A DNA stretch of 64,000 bases from the NCBI RefSeq assembly GCF_007829875.1, contig NZ_VIWV01000001.1, positions 7,452,001 to 7,516,000 on the forward strand, read 5' to 3'. Below the pieces are notes generated by a model. That model ran no database searches. It was not told where the DNA came from and saw only the letters and a program-made list of their open reading frames with translations. The position numbers were made by a program, and so were the translations under genes. The DNA comes from Streptomyces capillispiralis (GTDB taxonomy: Bacteria; Actinomycetota; Actinomycetes; Streptomycetales; Streptomycetaceae). Positions 38,901-48,700 of the stretch are shown here, one piece after another (the first letter of the stretch is position 1; every line of letters begins with the position of its first letter).

Positions 38901-39794
38901 CACCTCGCCCGGCAGTCGCTGCAACTCGGTGAGTGCGAGATGGCCTTCGTGGGCGGTGTCGACCTGCTGCTGGACGAGACGCCGTACCTCTCGCTCAGCG
39001 CGGCCCGGGCCCTGTCACCCGACGGCAGGTGCCACGTGTTCGACGCCTCCGCCAACGGCTTCGTGCCCGGCGAGGGCGCCGGCGCGATCCTGGTCAAGCC
39101 GCTGCCCGCCGCCCTCGCCGACGGCGACCGGGTCCTCGCCGTGATCGAGTCGACGGCCATGAACAACGACGGGCGCACCATGGGCCTGACCACGCCCAAC
39201 CCCGACGCCCAGCAGGCGGTCGTCCGCGAGGCGCTGCGCCGGGCCGGCGCCGACCCGGCGAGCGTGTCCTACGTGGAGGCGCACGGCACCGGGACCATGA
39301 TCGGCGACCCCATGGAACTGCGGGCGCTGACCGCCGTGTTCGCGCGCTCCACCGACGAGCGTCAGTTCTGCGGCGTCGGCAGCGTCAAGTCGAACGTGGG
39401 GCACCTGCTGATGGCGGCGGGCATGGCCGGTCTCCAGAAGATCGTGCTGTCCCTCGGACACCGGCAGTTGCCGCCCACCCTGCACTGCGAGCGCCCCAAC
39501 CCGCGCTTCAACTTCGAGACGTCACCGCTGCGCATCCAGGACCGGCTGGAGCCCTGGCACCCCCGGCACGGAGTCCGCCGGGCCGGCCTGAGCGCGTTCG
39601 GCTTCGGCGGCACCAACTGCCACGTCGTCCTCCGCGGTCCCGTGGGCCCCGAGGAGACCGGCCACACGCCCAGGCGCGCGCCCCTGCCGCCGCCCGTGTT
39701 CCAGCGGCGCCGGCACTGGGTCGAGCGCACCGCCCAGGACGATCCGCCGCGCATCGCGCCCCGCCCGCTGCTCGAGCTGGAGGAACTGATCTAG
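26928..39794 (+). CDS. Trans-AT PKS 1: MaoC-SDR-FkbH-ACP, KS-KR-ACP, KS-KR-ACP, KS
   Basis: First assembly-line protein, 4288 residues. Approximate domains: MaoC-like double hot-dog (12-285; GDLSPLHVDEAY), SDR reductase (298-525; GGSRGLG, Ser and YTAAK), FkbH of the HAD family (610-1135; DCDNTLW phosphotransfer Asp, NQFN), ACP1 (1231-1298; ESLEI), KS1 (1348-1770), KR1 (catalytic SS/Y/N intact; LND implies B-type), ACP2 (GFNSL), KS2 (2525-2941), KR2 (core 3385-3640; no LDD Asp, so A-type), ACP3 (GVDSI), KS3 (3820-4238, C-terminal). All three KS have DTACS, HGTGT and GH. No AT domain. KS3 is divergent (DPLIRLF, NVGHLLMAAG) and is followed across the gene border by a DH. Alternative start ATG 26961, preceded by GGAGGA. 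Confidence 0.95.
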   Translation: MPTIGPEDNGAMKPHAVTGDFRVTRADLSAFAEAGGDLSPLHVDEAYARRTPFGGPVAHGALCVLHALALNPVPPGLRLAELRARFPGPVHPDQGYRWEAHGAPDGSAGSVRVLDGRRTLVEIEARYVPGTVHAAPARPARPRFTASAADTTAQALVPGAEAGVRYRPDWPALTRFVDERGLTDRGIGVEHAAVLAWASQLAGMEAPGRAALVAGIDADFRPGTGRRGFSGRAVLADVDPRYRRVRLTGEVTAGHTTARVEVRAFARRETTAPDPARLRGLLGSGPAGARPPDGTTAAPCGGRTAVVCGGSRGLGAALVQALALAGATVHMAYRDSTAEAEALVAALGPDGARVHLHRGDAGDPAWCADLLRAVEDSGAAADLLILNAGPPARPLDVHPDTVARSAEHVAEAVRLAQAPLAAFTGHLADGGLVVTVSSAYARTPHRGLSHYTAAKRAVEGLTEAVVSETPGLAALLVRPPRLATTFADSVADGSALDVEPVAAAVVRAVADGVAAGTTRVLAHFGAPDAAQAPDSGDAPAGPDGFGAPRADGPSGPAEGGAPGAPAGAPEDVPVRSAAVSEGVRADGSAAGSPGRGGPAGEADEDAPTGSLVVAATFTTDPLHPSLAHWCERLGLDLAVRPAAYGQVFQELLDPGSAFAANRHGCDVVLLRAEDWPDGPEGERTADEFAAAARTAAARLPAPLLVALCPPSPPAVARRGNALTALEERLLGALAGISGVHTARLADRGDGHWVADHHDAAREEHAHIPYTPEACTALGTSVVRIVHALLARPYKVLVLDCDNTLWRGVCGEDGPLGVETAQAHRRLQEWAVRRHDEGVLVCLASKNTAEDVDEVFRLRPDMPLRPEHIAARRVDWNPKAANIEALAGELGVGLDSFVFLDDNPVEVAAVRAAVPQVLALCLPPDEADWDAFLARLWAFDRTEVTEEDRRRTQMYRAARHREEAREAAPSLAGFIEGLGLRVDVHEAHDGQLPRVAQLTQRTNQFNLAPRRRTEPELRALLADGTRCWVAEVADRFGDYGLVGAALTRDEGDEVLLETFLLSCRVLGRGVEHAFLAAVARAVRTEGGPAVLSARHRPTDRNAPARTFFREAMGEPLASGPAQGEDGTQVHRAPLDRLAGLVFRPDDGAAREDPAARRPAAPAGVHRAGDATRRSALALLATGLPDMAALHHAVMGEPAAVPAVMSTAVPTPVPTTVPTAAPDARGPEGAEPFDAVRAVVARLKRMPLAGLTPETTLESLRLESLEIVDATVALEKDFGRLPKTLFFEHRTLGSVARALPRPAASGPRPSGPPAAPPVPANEPPPGRVPAAAPDPAPAVARAHSAAAPEDGIAVVGIAGRYPGADDITRFWENLKAGVESLGDVSVRWERKDVVDPRGGPARTYTSAGGLIDGVDEFDALFFQLAPSEAETMDPQQRLFLQTAYHAVQDAGHTPAGLGRDVGVYVASMGPDYAVLSANAALEGGSRYPNSDLYQIANRVSYFMDFTGPSIAVDTACSGSGVALQLACDAIRAGTVSAALAGGVNVILHPARRIQYAQLGMVSRAGRCMPFGADADGMVTSEGVGAVLLRPLRDALADGDHVYGVIRAVGANSDGRTNGFTVPSPRAQADLVSRTLRRAGTDPSTIGYVEAHGTGTPLGDPIEIRGLGKAYAGARPPAPIPVGSVKGNIGHTEAAAALAGLTKVLLQLRHRTLVPSLHSQRLNPDIDFAATPFHVQQSTAAWPAAPGGTPRRAALSSFGAGGVNVHLVVEEAPAPPRTAPAPAAPELVLLSARDEPALRRACDRLAAHLRTAGPELRLADVAFTLREGREHFDTRLALVVTGTEELADRLERLAAPGGELREAARDTDAAALGLADDGGRLDDVFDGTPGATDVLRALADRGELHKLARLWCRGARPDWAEILPSAGARRVPLPGYPFARTRHWLSRTDTGTGPVAPPAPPRRAELHVPDWTPAQVQEGAAGQRARVIVVGGTSAWSEGADHRVARPDEVPAPSDGHRHTVVVDRRALDRAAEPLAPWLREMTDTLDVLPALADRSPSLTYVTLARPDRDDPAPSLATGFGRALEREAPGFRAVRIETGPGEPALAHVLSLVATGAPEARADGPGHLVRTWTRATVPAGTPPFRRGGHYVVTGGGGGVGRLLTAYLVERWAARVTWVSRSGGGAGPGGAVRRLRADVTDPGALAAALSAARREHGPVNGVFHAAGVLNDGAARDRTPDEVRAVLAPKTWGCLAVDEATSGDPLDFFVLMSSYVGTLGNAGQTSYCAANRFLDAFAEHRASLVERGTRSGRSVSVAWPLWSDGGMDMPSAVRRLTETTVGLTPIDTPAALAALEDALLLGRPRVLVGFGDRSKIGAALGAVPAAPRPDDAPRSAAPGDDRARLRDLVREEAAALVKIPAEQVRDTVEFGDYGFNSLLFTDFANRLNDRLRLALTPVVFYQHSTVDALTTALLDSAAPALAAPPAPSAAPQAPTAPPAPAGLTPGPARPSGAATSGTPAAAPAHRTDGTMPPVAVIGMAGRLPGSPDLDAYWTHLIEGHDLVRPGPAGRFGAPVPAGGFLDDILGFDAEFFAVSPREARLMDPQQRLFLEAAWHAVEDAALRPSSLAGSRTGVFVGATLSDYSDLLARAGEEVAAHSITGHVQSVIANRLSYLLDLRGPSEVVDTACSSSLTALHRALGALEAGECDLAVAGGVNALFSPAWFDSLGQAGLLSPTGRCWTFDERADGFVRGEGVGVVVLKPLDRALAEGDPVRAVLRGSAVNHGGRAHSLTAPRPEAQAEVVTAALRRAGADPRSVSYVETHGTGTRLGDPIEIAGLTAAFGRSGEHGDGPWCHLGAVKANIGHLESAAGIAGLLKVLLALRHRTLPPNAVGERANPHLRLDGTPFRVPREAQPWRPLDPSGRPLPLRAGVSAFGFGGANAHLVVEEPPAVIPGSRPEPGREHVLVLSALDERRLRAHALALRDELRRDRYAFADLAHTSRVARDPLPARLALVVPGSAEAVAALDAHLAGGTAPGLHTRSSGRTATDGTGGPHEAARRWVAGEDIPWPTEPHLRRVPFPARPFDHSVPYGPRAVPRAVGGDGAGPVAAAAGAGAGGTDPVTSAPGARVGGTGSAPSVQAAEGGQPAPDTGAGGPVAGTLRLLARTWTPAPAPARSRSGRPAVTLILVGAEAGPGLAEELAGLDGHDLVVLREPSPLPLPCARTVETDLDDREETLRAVRGQLAAYGPFDVVVDAVDALASPQRPPRHAGRLALLQELVSHAREHPVTLVHVRPTATTRGPGEASGVLDAARMAGCVRALGAEYAAVTALTVEYDALPDGVPGPVALAAAELPADAGTDPAEVRHIHGTRRVGGLAPVAVADAGLDGRLGSFAVRADRPYVITGGTGGLGIAAAELLVTRGARRLALTGRRALPPREEWGRAAADDWWKDCADAILRMEAAGARVLVGHGSPERLPAFLGEVRAALGTPAGVLHCAGAVSPTPAFVHKDPHEFDLTWEPKGPALAALDRALGEDEPDFVVLYSSVSAHMPRLAVGLSDYAAANAALDDYAEYAAARDRNGATRWLSLAWGSWSGIGMGEVTTPRYAELGLAPLRPADGLTLLDAALATPEHTTLAAVATVPPAAGHTAAAPAPGAAARTEVLARATADGHPEGPEGEAGALVDRCADHVTGILADVLGMPRERIAPGRPFADLGVDSILIAGIVVRLEKATGAPLDPSVVLEHPTVERLARHLVHAHGPGIARWAAASSPARATPGTTGVPAGGAAPAPDRTGVPDASPPSAPVPGGAGRSALAHGAGAASADVPLAVIGMAGRFPGAADTAAFWELLRQGRSGIREVPRSRWDVASRYSPEYAPGMSISKWGGFLDGIEDFDTAYFGIPEADAAHVDPLIRLFLEAAETALADAGYRGEELNGRAVGVFVGSGTSTYASRIAVPGRATATGLNQNFIAAHLAHLHDLRGPNLVVDTACSSSLSGLHLARQSLQLGECEMAFVGGVDLLLDETPYLSLSAARALSPDGRCHVFDASANGFVPGEGAGAILVKPLPAALADGDRVLAVIESTAMNNDGRTMGLTTPNPDAQQAVVREALRRAGADPASVSYVEAHGTGTMIGDPMELRALTAVFARSTDERQFCGVGSVKSNVGHLLMAAGMAGLQKIVLSLGHRQLPPTLHCERPNPRFNFETSPLRIQDRLEPWHPRHGVRRAGLSAFGFGGTNCHVVLRGPVGPEETGHTPRRAPLPPPVFQRRRHWVERTAQDDPPRIAPRPLLELEELI

Positions 39795-39796
39795 CC

Positions 39797-42700
39797 ATGC
39801 CGGACAACCGATCCGTCCAGCGTCCCCACGACCCGCTGCGTCCGCTCGCCGGCCGCCGCGCCGGCACCGGCGTCACCGCCGACGACCCGGCCCTCCGTGA
39901 CCACCTGGTCCACCGGGTGCCCGTGCTGCCCGGCGTCTTCCTCCTCGACCTGGTGCTGCGGACCGTGCGACGCGCGGGGGTCGATCCGGCCCACGTCGTC
40001 CTGCGCCGCATCGTCTTCCACGCCCCGATCGTCGGCTCGGACGACCGGACGCCGGTGGAGGTCGTCCTCGGCGACACCGGGCCCGGACAGCCGGTGCCCG
40101 TCACCGTGCGCAGCCGCCCGGGCGGCGACCCCGGGGCGCCGTGGGAGACCAACTGCACGGCCGAACTCCACCCCGCCGACGCGTGGGCCCGGCGACGTAT
40201 CGACCCGGCCGCCCTGACCGCCGCGGCACCGCGCACCGTGGACATCGACGACCTCTACGGCTTCGTCCGCGCGCTCGACATCCACCACCAGGGGTTCATG
40301 CGGGCCTCCGGCAGCGTGCACGTCACCGGAGGACACGCGCTGGCCCGCATGCGGCTCGCGGACGAGGCGGTGGCCCACCTCGGCGACTTCCACGCCCACC
40401 CGGCGGTGCTCGACTTCGCCACCCTGGTGCCGATGCTGCTGTTCCCGGAGCAGGACCTCGGCACGCCCCACCACGCCTACATCCCCCTGTACATCGAGTC
40501 GTTCCGGGCCCGTGCGGGAGTGGGTGCCGAGAACCTGGTCCATGTGCCGGGGCCGGTCACCGGCGGCTTCGACAGTGAACTCTTCCAGGCAGACATCGAC
40601 GTCTGCGAGCCCGGCGGCGACGTGGTCGCCGAGTTCGTCGGCTTCCGGGCCAAGCGGGTCCGGTCCGCCGCGCTGATCACCGACCGCGGCCGGACACCCG
40701 CCGCCCGGCGCGACGCGCCCGGGCCCGCGGGGCCGGCACCGGTCGCGGAAGGCGGCTTCGAGGAGCGGATCGCGGTCCTGGTCGCCCGCCGCGCCGGCGT
40801 CGAACCCACGGCGCTCGACCGGGACCTCGGCTTCTACGAGTGCGGCCTCGGCTCGGTCGACCTGCTGAGCCTGGCCGCCGACCTCGAGGACATGCTGGGC
40901 ACCGAGCTGTATCCCACGCTGCTGTTCGAGCACCCCACGGTCCGGCGACTCGCCGAGCACCTGCGAACCGAACACCCGGACGCCGTGACTCCGGCTCAGG
41001 GGGCGCCCGTACGCCAGGCCCTCGGCGCGCCCGTACTCCAGGCCTCCACGACGCAGGTCCGCCCGGCCGCGACGCCCGTACTCCCGGCCGCCGGAACGAG
41101 CGGGTCGTCGGCCCCCGGGACGGGCGAACCGCCGGCCCCCGGGAGGGGCGAGCAGGCCGCCGCCGTGCCGCCCCCGTCGCCCGCCGCGGCCGTGCCGCCG
41201 GTCTCCGGTCCCGCTCCGCTCCCCTCGCCCCCGGCCGCGGACGGGGCCCAGCCGCTGGCGATCGTCGGACTGGCCGGGCGCTACCCGGGCGCCCGGACGC
41301 CCGAAGAACTCTGGGACGTGCTCGCCGAGGGCGAGGACCGCGCCGGCCCGGTCCCGCCGGACCGCTGGGACCACGCCCCCTACTTCGACCCGGACCGCGG
41401 CACCCCGGGACGGACGTACTCCCGCTGGGGCGCCTTCTGCGACGGCGTCGCCGAGTTCGACGCGCCCTTCTTCCACCTGACCGACGACCAGGCGGAGCTG
41501 ATGGACCCGCACGAGCGGCTCCTGCTGCAGACCGCGTGGGAGGCGATGGAGGACGCCGGGCTCACCCCGGAGGAACTCGCCGGGCAGACCGGCCGGGCCG
41601 TCGGTGTCTTCGCCGGTGCCATGTGGAACGACTACCAGCTCCACGGTCTGGACCGCCTGCGCGAGGGCACGGCCCGCGCCGCCGGCTCCTGGTCCTCCGC
41701 CCTGTCCAACCGCCTGTCGTACTTCTTCGACTTCACCGGGCCGAGCATCACCGTGGACACCGCCTGCTCCGCGAGCCTGGCGGCCCTGCACCTGGCCGCC
41801 GACGCCATCCGGCGGGGCGAGTGCCGTGCGGCCCTGGTCGGCGGCGTGAACCTGTCCCTGCACCCGTACAAGTACCTGCGGCTGGCCGAACTGGGGATGC
41901 TCTCACCGACGGGACGGTGCCGCCCCTTCGGCGCGGACGCGGACGGGTACGTCCCCGGCGAGGGCGTCGGCGTCCTGGTGCTCAGGCCGCTCGCCGACGC
42001 GCTCGCCTCGGGGGACCACGTCCACGGGCTCCTGCGGGGTTCGTCGCTGCTGCACAGCGGGCGCACCGGGGGCTACTCCGTGCCCAGCCCCGACGCCCAG
42101 ACCCGGGTGCTCTCCGCCGCGCTGGCCGACGCGGGCGTGCCGCCGCGCTCGATCGGCTACGTCGAAGCGCACGCCTCCGGCACGGTGCTCGGCGACCAGA
42201 TCGAGGTCGAGGCGCTGAGCTCGGTGTACGGACGGCACTCCGACGACCCCGGCCACTGCGTGATCGGCTCCGCCAAACCCGTCATCGGGCACCTGGAGGC
42301 GGCGGCCGGCATGGCGGGACTGACCAAGGTGCTGATGGCGCTGCGCCACCGCACCCTCCCGGCCCTCGCGGACGTCGGCGCGCCGGCCGGCGGCATCCGC
42401 TGGGAGCGGACGCCGTTCCGGCTGCCCGCCGCCCCGGAGCCGTGGCCCGCCCCGGTCGACCCGGCCGACGGCCGGCCGCTCCCGCGACGGGCCGCCGTCA
42501 GCGCCTTCGGCGCGGGCGGCGCCAACGCCCATGTGATCGTCGAGGAGTTCACCGGCCACGACACCGGCGCACCACCCGCCGGGGACCGTCCGCTGGCCGT
42601 CCCGCTGTCCGCACGGTCCGCCGACCGGCTGCGCGAACAGGCCGGAAGGCTGGCCGAGCACCTGCGGGCCCGGCCCGGCCTGCGGCTGGCCGACGTGGCG

Positions 42701-45700
42701 CACACCCTGCGCACCGGCCGGCGCCCCATGGAACACCGCCTCGCCGTGGTGGCCGCAACGGCCTCCGAACTCGCCGACGCGCTGGCGGCGTTCGCGGACG
42801 GACGGACACCGGACTCACCGGCCTACGCGGGCACGGAGTCCGTGGGCACGGCCTCTGCGGGCACGGAGTCCGTGAGCGCGCAGTCCGTGGGCACGGGCAC
42901 GGGATCCGTGAGCACGGAGTCCGCGGGCACCGACTCTCCGGTCCCCGGTACCGGCGCGGGCACCGGCCCCGGCCCCGACGTACGCGGTGCGGGCGACGGC
43001 CCCGCCGAGGCGGCGGCCGCCCGACGGTGGGCCGGCGGCGGGCCCCCGCAATGGCCCCTCCTGGCCGGAGCCCGACGGATCTCCCTGCCGACCTACCCCT
43101 TCGCACGCCGCCGTTACTGGATCGGCGAGGCAGCGCGGGAGACACCACCCCCGGCGCACGACGAGCCGGTGACACGGCAGCCCGGCCCCTCCGGCCGCCC
43201 CGCCACCCTCCTCCACGTCCCCGACACCCGCCCCCTGCCCCTGCCCCCGGCGGCCACGGTGCCCGGCTCCCTGCCCGACGGCCCGCTGCTGGTGCTGGAC
43301 GCCGACACCGACCGGGTACGGGCCCTGCGCGCCCTCCACCCCGACGTCGTCCAGGTCCGCCCCGGCATGTCGTACCTGCGCACCGGGGACGACGCGTTCG
43401 AGGTGGAGCCGGGCGACGCCGGGCACTACGCCCGCCTGGTCGACACCTTGCGGGCGCAAGGCCGCGCGCCCGGAGCGGTCCTCCACCTCTGGCCGCTGTC
43501 CGGCCGCGACACCACCGGCGACACGAGCGTCGGCGGCGTCCTGTCGGCCCTCCTGCTGTGCCGCGCCCTCGCCGTCGGCCTCACCCGGCCCCTGCCGGTG
43601 GTCTACGTCTACGCGGCGCACGGCGCGAGCCCGGCGCACGCCGCCGTGGGCGGCCTCGCCCGCAGCGTCCGCCTCGAACAGCCCAAGCTCCTGCTGAAGA
43701 CGGTGTGGCACCGGACCCCGGACGTCACCGCACACACGCTGCTCGCCGAGGCGTACGCGCCCGCCGACCGCTACGGCACCGAGGTCCGGCACACCGAACG
43801 GGGCCGCCTGACCGAGGTGTTCGTCCCCGCGGGACCGCCCACCGCGTCCGTCCGGCTGAGCCGGCCCGGCGGGGTCTACCTGATCACCGGCGGGGCCGGC
43901 GGACTCGGACTGCACACCGCCCGCCGCATCGCCGCCTCCGGCGACGTGTGCGTCGCGCTGCTCGGCCGCTCGCCGCGCGGCGAGCGCACCGACGCGGCCG
44001 TGGCGGAACTGCGGGCCCTCGGCGCCCGGGCCGTGTACCTCACCGCCGACGTCACCGACCGGGAGGCGCTGGACGCCGCCGTGCGGGAGGTCCGCGAGCG
44101 GTTCGGGCCGCTGACCGGCGTGGTGCACGCCGCCGGCGTCGTGGAGGACGCCCTGGTGGTCAACAAGAGCCGGCACGCGGCCGAGCGGGTGCTCGCCCCC
44201 AAACTCTCCGGCACCGCGGCACTCGACTCCGTGACCGCCGAGGACCGGCTCGACTACCTGCTGCTCTGCTCCTCGCTCGCCGCGGCGGCGGGCAGCGCCG
44301 GAGGCGCCGACTACAGTGCCGCCAACCGCGCCCTGGACGCCTTCGCGGCCCGGCGCGAGGAACTGCGCCGGGCCGGCGAACGGCACGGCGCCACCGTCGC
44401 CGTCGACTGGCCCCTGTGGCGCGACGGCGGCATGCGCATCGAACCGGCACTGCGGGAGCGCGTCCTCGCCCGCACCGGGTCCGTCCCCCTGGACACCGCG
44501 ACCGCCCTCGACGCCCTGGAGACGGCGCTCACCCTCGGGACCGAACGCGTCGTCGTCCTGCACGGTGATCCGGACCGCCTGACGGCGGCACTGGAGACCC
44601 CGGCCACCGGGGCGTCCCCGGCCGCCGACCCGCGCGGCCCCCTCGACGCCCGCGTGACCGCCTCCGTGGCCACGGCCCTGCGCCGGGCGGGCAGGACGGT
44701 GCCGGCGGCCTCGCTGCGGTCCTCCGGTTTCATGAGCCTGGGCCTGACGTCGGTGGAACTCGTCGGCCTCACGCGGGAGCTGGGTTCCTGGCTCGGTGTG
44801 GACCTGCCGGCCACCACGCTGTTCCGGTACCCGGACGGCGAACGGCTGGTGAGCCACCTCCTCGACGCCCACCCCGACGCCGTCCGCGCCGCGTTGCGCA
44901 GCGAGACGCCCCCGCCCGTACCGGACGACGCACCCGCCCCCGCCGACGCCACGTCAGTGAAGGGTGGTGACGAGGGCGTACCGGGCCGGGAGCAGCCCGT
45001 CGCCGTCATCGGCATGGCCGGGTACTTCCCCGGATCCGAGGACCCCGCCGGCCTCTGGGCCGACCTCGTCGCCGGACGGGACCTGGTGACCGGCGTCCCC
45101 GCCGACCGGTGGGACCACGCCCTCTACCACGACCCGGACGGCACACGGCCGGACGCCACCGACTGCGGCCACGGCGGCTTCCTCGACGACGTCACCCGCT
45201 TCGACGCGGCCTTCTTCGGCCTCACCCCGGCCGAGGCGGAGGGCCTCGACCCCCAGACCCGCCTCCTGATGGAGGTGTTCCACCGGACCGCCGAGGACGC
45301 CGCGGTCGCCGGCCGGCTGCGCGGCTCCTCCACCGGCACCTTCGTCGGCCGCTGCTTCAACGACTACGACCAGGCCATGACCGCAGCCGGACGGCGGATG
45401 GGCGCCCACGACGTGACCGGCACGTCCGCGACCATGGCGGCGAACCGCATCGCCCATCACTTCGATCTGGCCGGGCCCTCCCTCGTCGTCGACACCGCCT
45501 GCTCCTCCTCCCTGTACGCCCTGCACCTGGCCGTCGCCGCCGTCCGCCGGGGCGAGTGCGACATGGCGTTCGCCGCCGGGACCAACCTCGTCCTCGACCC
45601 CCAGCACTACGTGCGTAGTTCGGCACTGGGAGCCCTGTCGCCGTCCGGCCGCTGCCACACCTTCGACGACCGGGCGGACGGCTACGTACCCGCCGAAGCC

Positions 45701-48700
45701 GTCGTCGCCGTCCTGGTCAAACCGCTCGACCGGGCCCTCGCCGACGGCGACCCGGTCCACGCCGTCATCCGGGAGGTCGGTGTCAACCACGGCGGCCGCG
45801 CCGGCTCGGTCACCGCGCCCAGCCCCGACCGGCAGACCCGGCTGCTGCTCGACACCTGGGCACGCGCCGGCATCGAACCCGACGCCCTGGGCTACCTGGA
45901 GGCGCACGGCACCGGCACCGCGCTGGGCGACCCCATCGAGATCGAGGGCGCCGTGGCGGCCTTCCGGCACCACACGTCCCGTACGGCCTTCTGCGCGGTC
46001 GGGTCGGCCAAGGCGCACCTCGGGCACGCCGAGGGCGCGGCCGGTCTCGTCGGCGTCGTCAAGGCCGTACTGCAGATGCGGCACGGCACGATCCCCGCCA
46101 TGCCCGACCACCGGACGCCCAATCCGCACTGCCGGTTCGACGGTTCCCCGCTCTTCGTCAACCCGCGCCCCCTCGCCTGGGACCCGCCCGAGGGGCGGCC
46201 CCGCCTCGCCGGCGTCAGCTCCTTCGGCTTCGGAGGCTCCTACGCGCACGCCGTCATCGAACAGGCGCCGGTGCGGACGACCGCCCCGGCCCCGCGCCGC
46301 CCCCGGCTCTTCCCGTACTCGGCCCGCGACGGCGCGGCGCTCAGGCGGCTGCTGCGCCGCCACCGCGACTTCCTCGCGGCGACGCCCGGCCTCCCGCTCG
46401 ACGGGGTCGCCGCCACGCTGCACGGCGGCCGCGAGCCGATGGAACACCGCCTCGCCCTGGTCGCCGACTCCCACGAGGGCCTGCTGGCCGCGATGGACGC
46501 CTGTCTCGCCGACCCGCGGGACCCCGGCGGCGTCCGCGCGGCGGCCACCGAGGACGACCCGGACGCCACCCTGCTCGCCGCGGCGAGGGCCTGGGCGGAC
46601 GGCGAACCGCTGCCCGCCGGGGCCGCGCCCGACCCGGGCACCGTGCGCCTCGCCCTGCCCACCTACCCCTTCGCCGGCGCGCGCCACTGGTTCACCGACA
46701 CCGACACCGACACCGTGGCGGCCCCGGTGGAGGTCGCGCCGGCACCCTCCGGATCACCGGACACCCCGCCCGAAGTGCTCGACGTACGGCGGCACATCCG
46801 GCGGAGCGGATTCTCCGGCCGTCATGCCGCCCGCGGAATGGAACGGCTCAACGACCTGCTCAGGCGCTGGACCGCCCGGCTGCTCGCCGACGAGCCCGGC
46901 GGGCACGGCGAGCACGGCGAGCACGGCGAGTCCGGGGGGCACGGCGGGCACGGTGGGCACGGTGGGCTCCTCACCGCGCGGCGCCTGCGCGCCCTGCTGG
47001 CCGACGAGGACGCCCACGGCCGCCTCGCCGACGCGCTGGCCGCGATGACGGCCGAGGTGCCCGACCCCTCCGGCGCCGGCCCCGACTTCCCGGCGGAGTC
47101 GGCGGCGCTGGCCGCCGAGCACCCGGAACTGGCCCCCTGGCTCAGGCTGGTCGACGTCTGCCTGCCCCGTCTGCCCGACATCCTCACCGGCCGGGCGGAC
47201 GCACTGGAGGTCTTCTTCTCCCCGGACCACCCGGACCTGCTCCTGGGCATCTACGACGGCAACACCGTGGCCGACCACCACAACGAGATCGTGGCCCGCC
47301 TGGTGGCCGGCCGGGTCCGCGCCCTGCGGGAGTCCCGGCCCGGCCGCCCGGTCACCCTGATCGAGATCGGCGGCGGCACGGGCGGCACCACACGCCGCCT
47401 GCTGGACGCCGTCGCCGAGCACGGCGATGCCGTCCACTACCGGTTCACCGACGTCTCCCCGGCCTTCCTGCCCGCGGCCCGCGCCCGGTTCGCCGACACC
47501 CCGGTGGACTTCACGTGCACGGTCCTCGACCTCGACCGGGACCCGCGGGAGCAGGGCTTCGCGCCGGGCTGCGCGGACATCGTCGTGGCCGCCAACTCCG
47601 TGCACGCCACGCGCCATCTGGGCGAGAGCCTCGGCCGGATCCGCGACCTGCTGGCACCCGGCGGCGCGCTGGTCCTCGAGGAACTGGTGCGCGACCACGA
47701 CTGCATGACGGCCATGATCGGACCGCTGCCCGGCTACTGGTCGGCCGTGGACGCCGACGCGCGGCTGCCGCACTCCCCGTTCCTCGACGTACCGCGCTGG
47801 CGCGCCGCGCTCGCGGAGCAGGGGTTCGGGGCGACGTGGGCGCTGGGCGCGCCGGACCTGCCGGAGACCGGGTTCGACAACGCGGTGATCTACAGCCGGG
47901 TACCGGCGGACGCGCCCGCACCCGTGACACGGGACGACGCCGGCCGGCGGGAGAGCCCCCGGCCCCCTGCCCCACCCGTGCCGCCCGACCGTCCCGCCGC
48001 GCCCCCCGCACCCCTCGTGCCCGCCGTGCCCGAACCGGTGGCGCCGCGTGTGCCGGAGCCCGCGTCGGCCGATGCCGGGGAGGTCCGTGACCGGCTCCTC
48101 CCCGTCTTCGCCCGGTTCTTCGGACTGGCCCCCGACCAGGTGGACCCGGCCGCCCCGTTCGACCGCTACGGCATGGACTCCCTGAGCGCCATCCAGTTGG
48201 TGCGCACCCTGGAACCGGAGTTCGGCAGGCTGCCCAAGGTCCTGCTGTTCGAGCACCCGTCGATCGACGCGCTGGCGGCACACCTCGCCGAACACGCGCC
48301 GACCGCCTCGCGCGCGAAGCGGCCGGCGCCCGCGGCCCCGGCCGACGAGACCGGCACGCCCGGCCCGACGGGTTCCACGGAGCACACCCCGCCGCAGCCG
48401 GGGCCCCTGCGGGCCGGCGGACTCGCGGGCGGGGCGGGCGACGACCCGGTCGCCATCGTGGGCATGGCGGGACGGTACGCCCGCTCGCCCGACCTGCGGA
48501 CCTGGTGGCGTCACCTGCGCGACGGGACGCACCTGGTCGGGGAGATCCCCCGGGACCGCTTCGACTGGCGGGAGGTCTTCGGCGACCCGCACCGCACTCC
48601 CGGCAAGGTCAACAGCCGCTGGGGCTCCTTCATCGACGGCGTCGACCGCTTCGACGCGGACTTCTTCGGCCTGACACCGATGGAGGCCGAACTCATGGAC

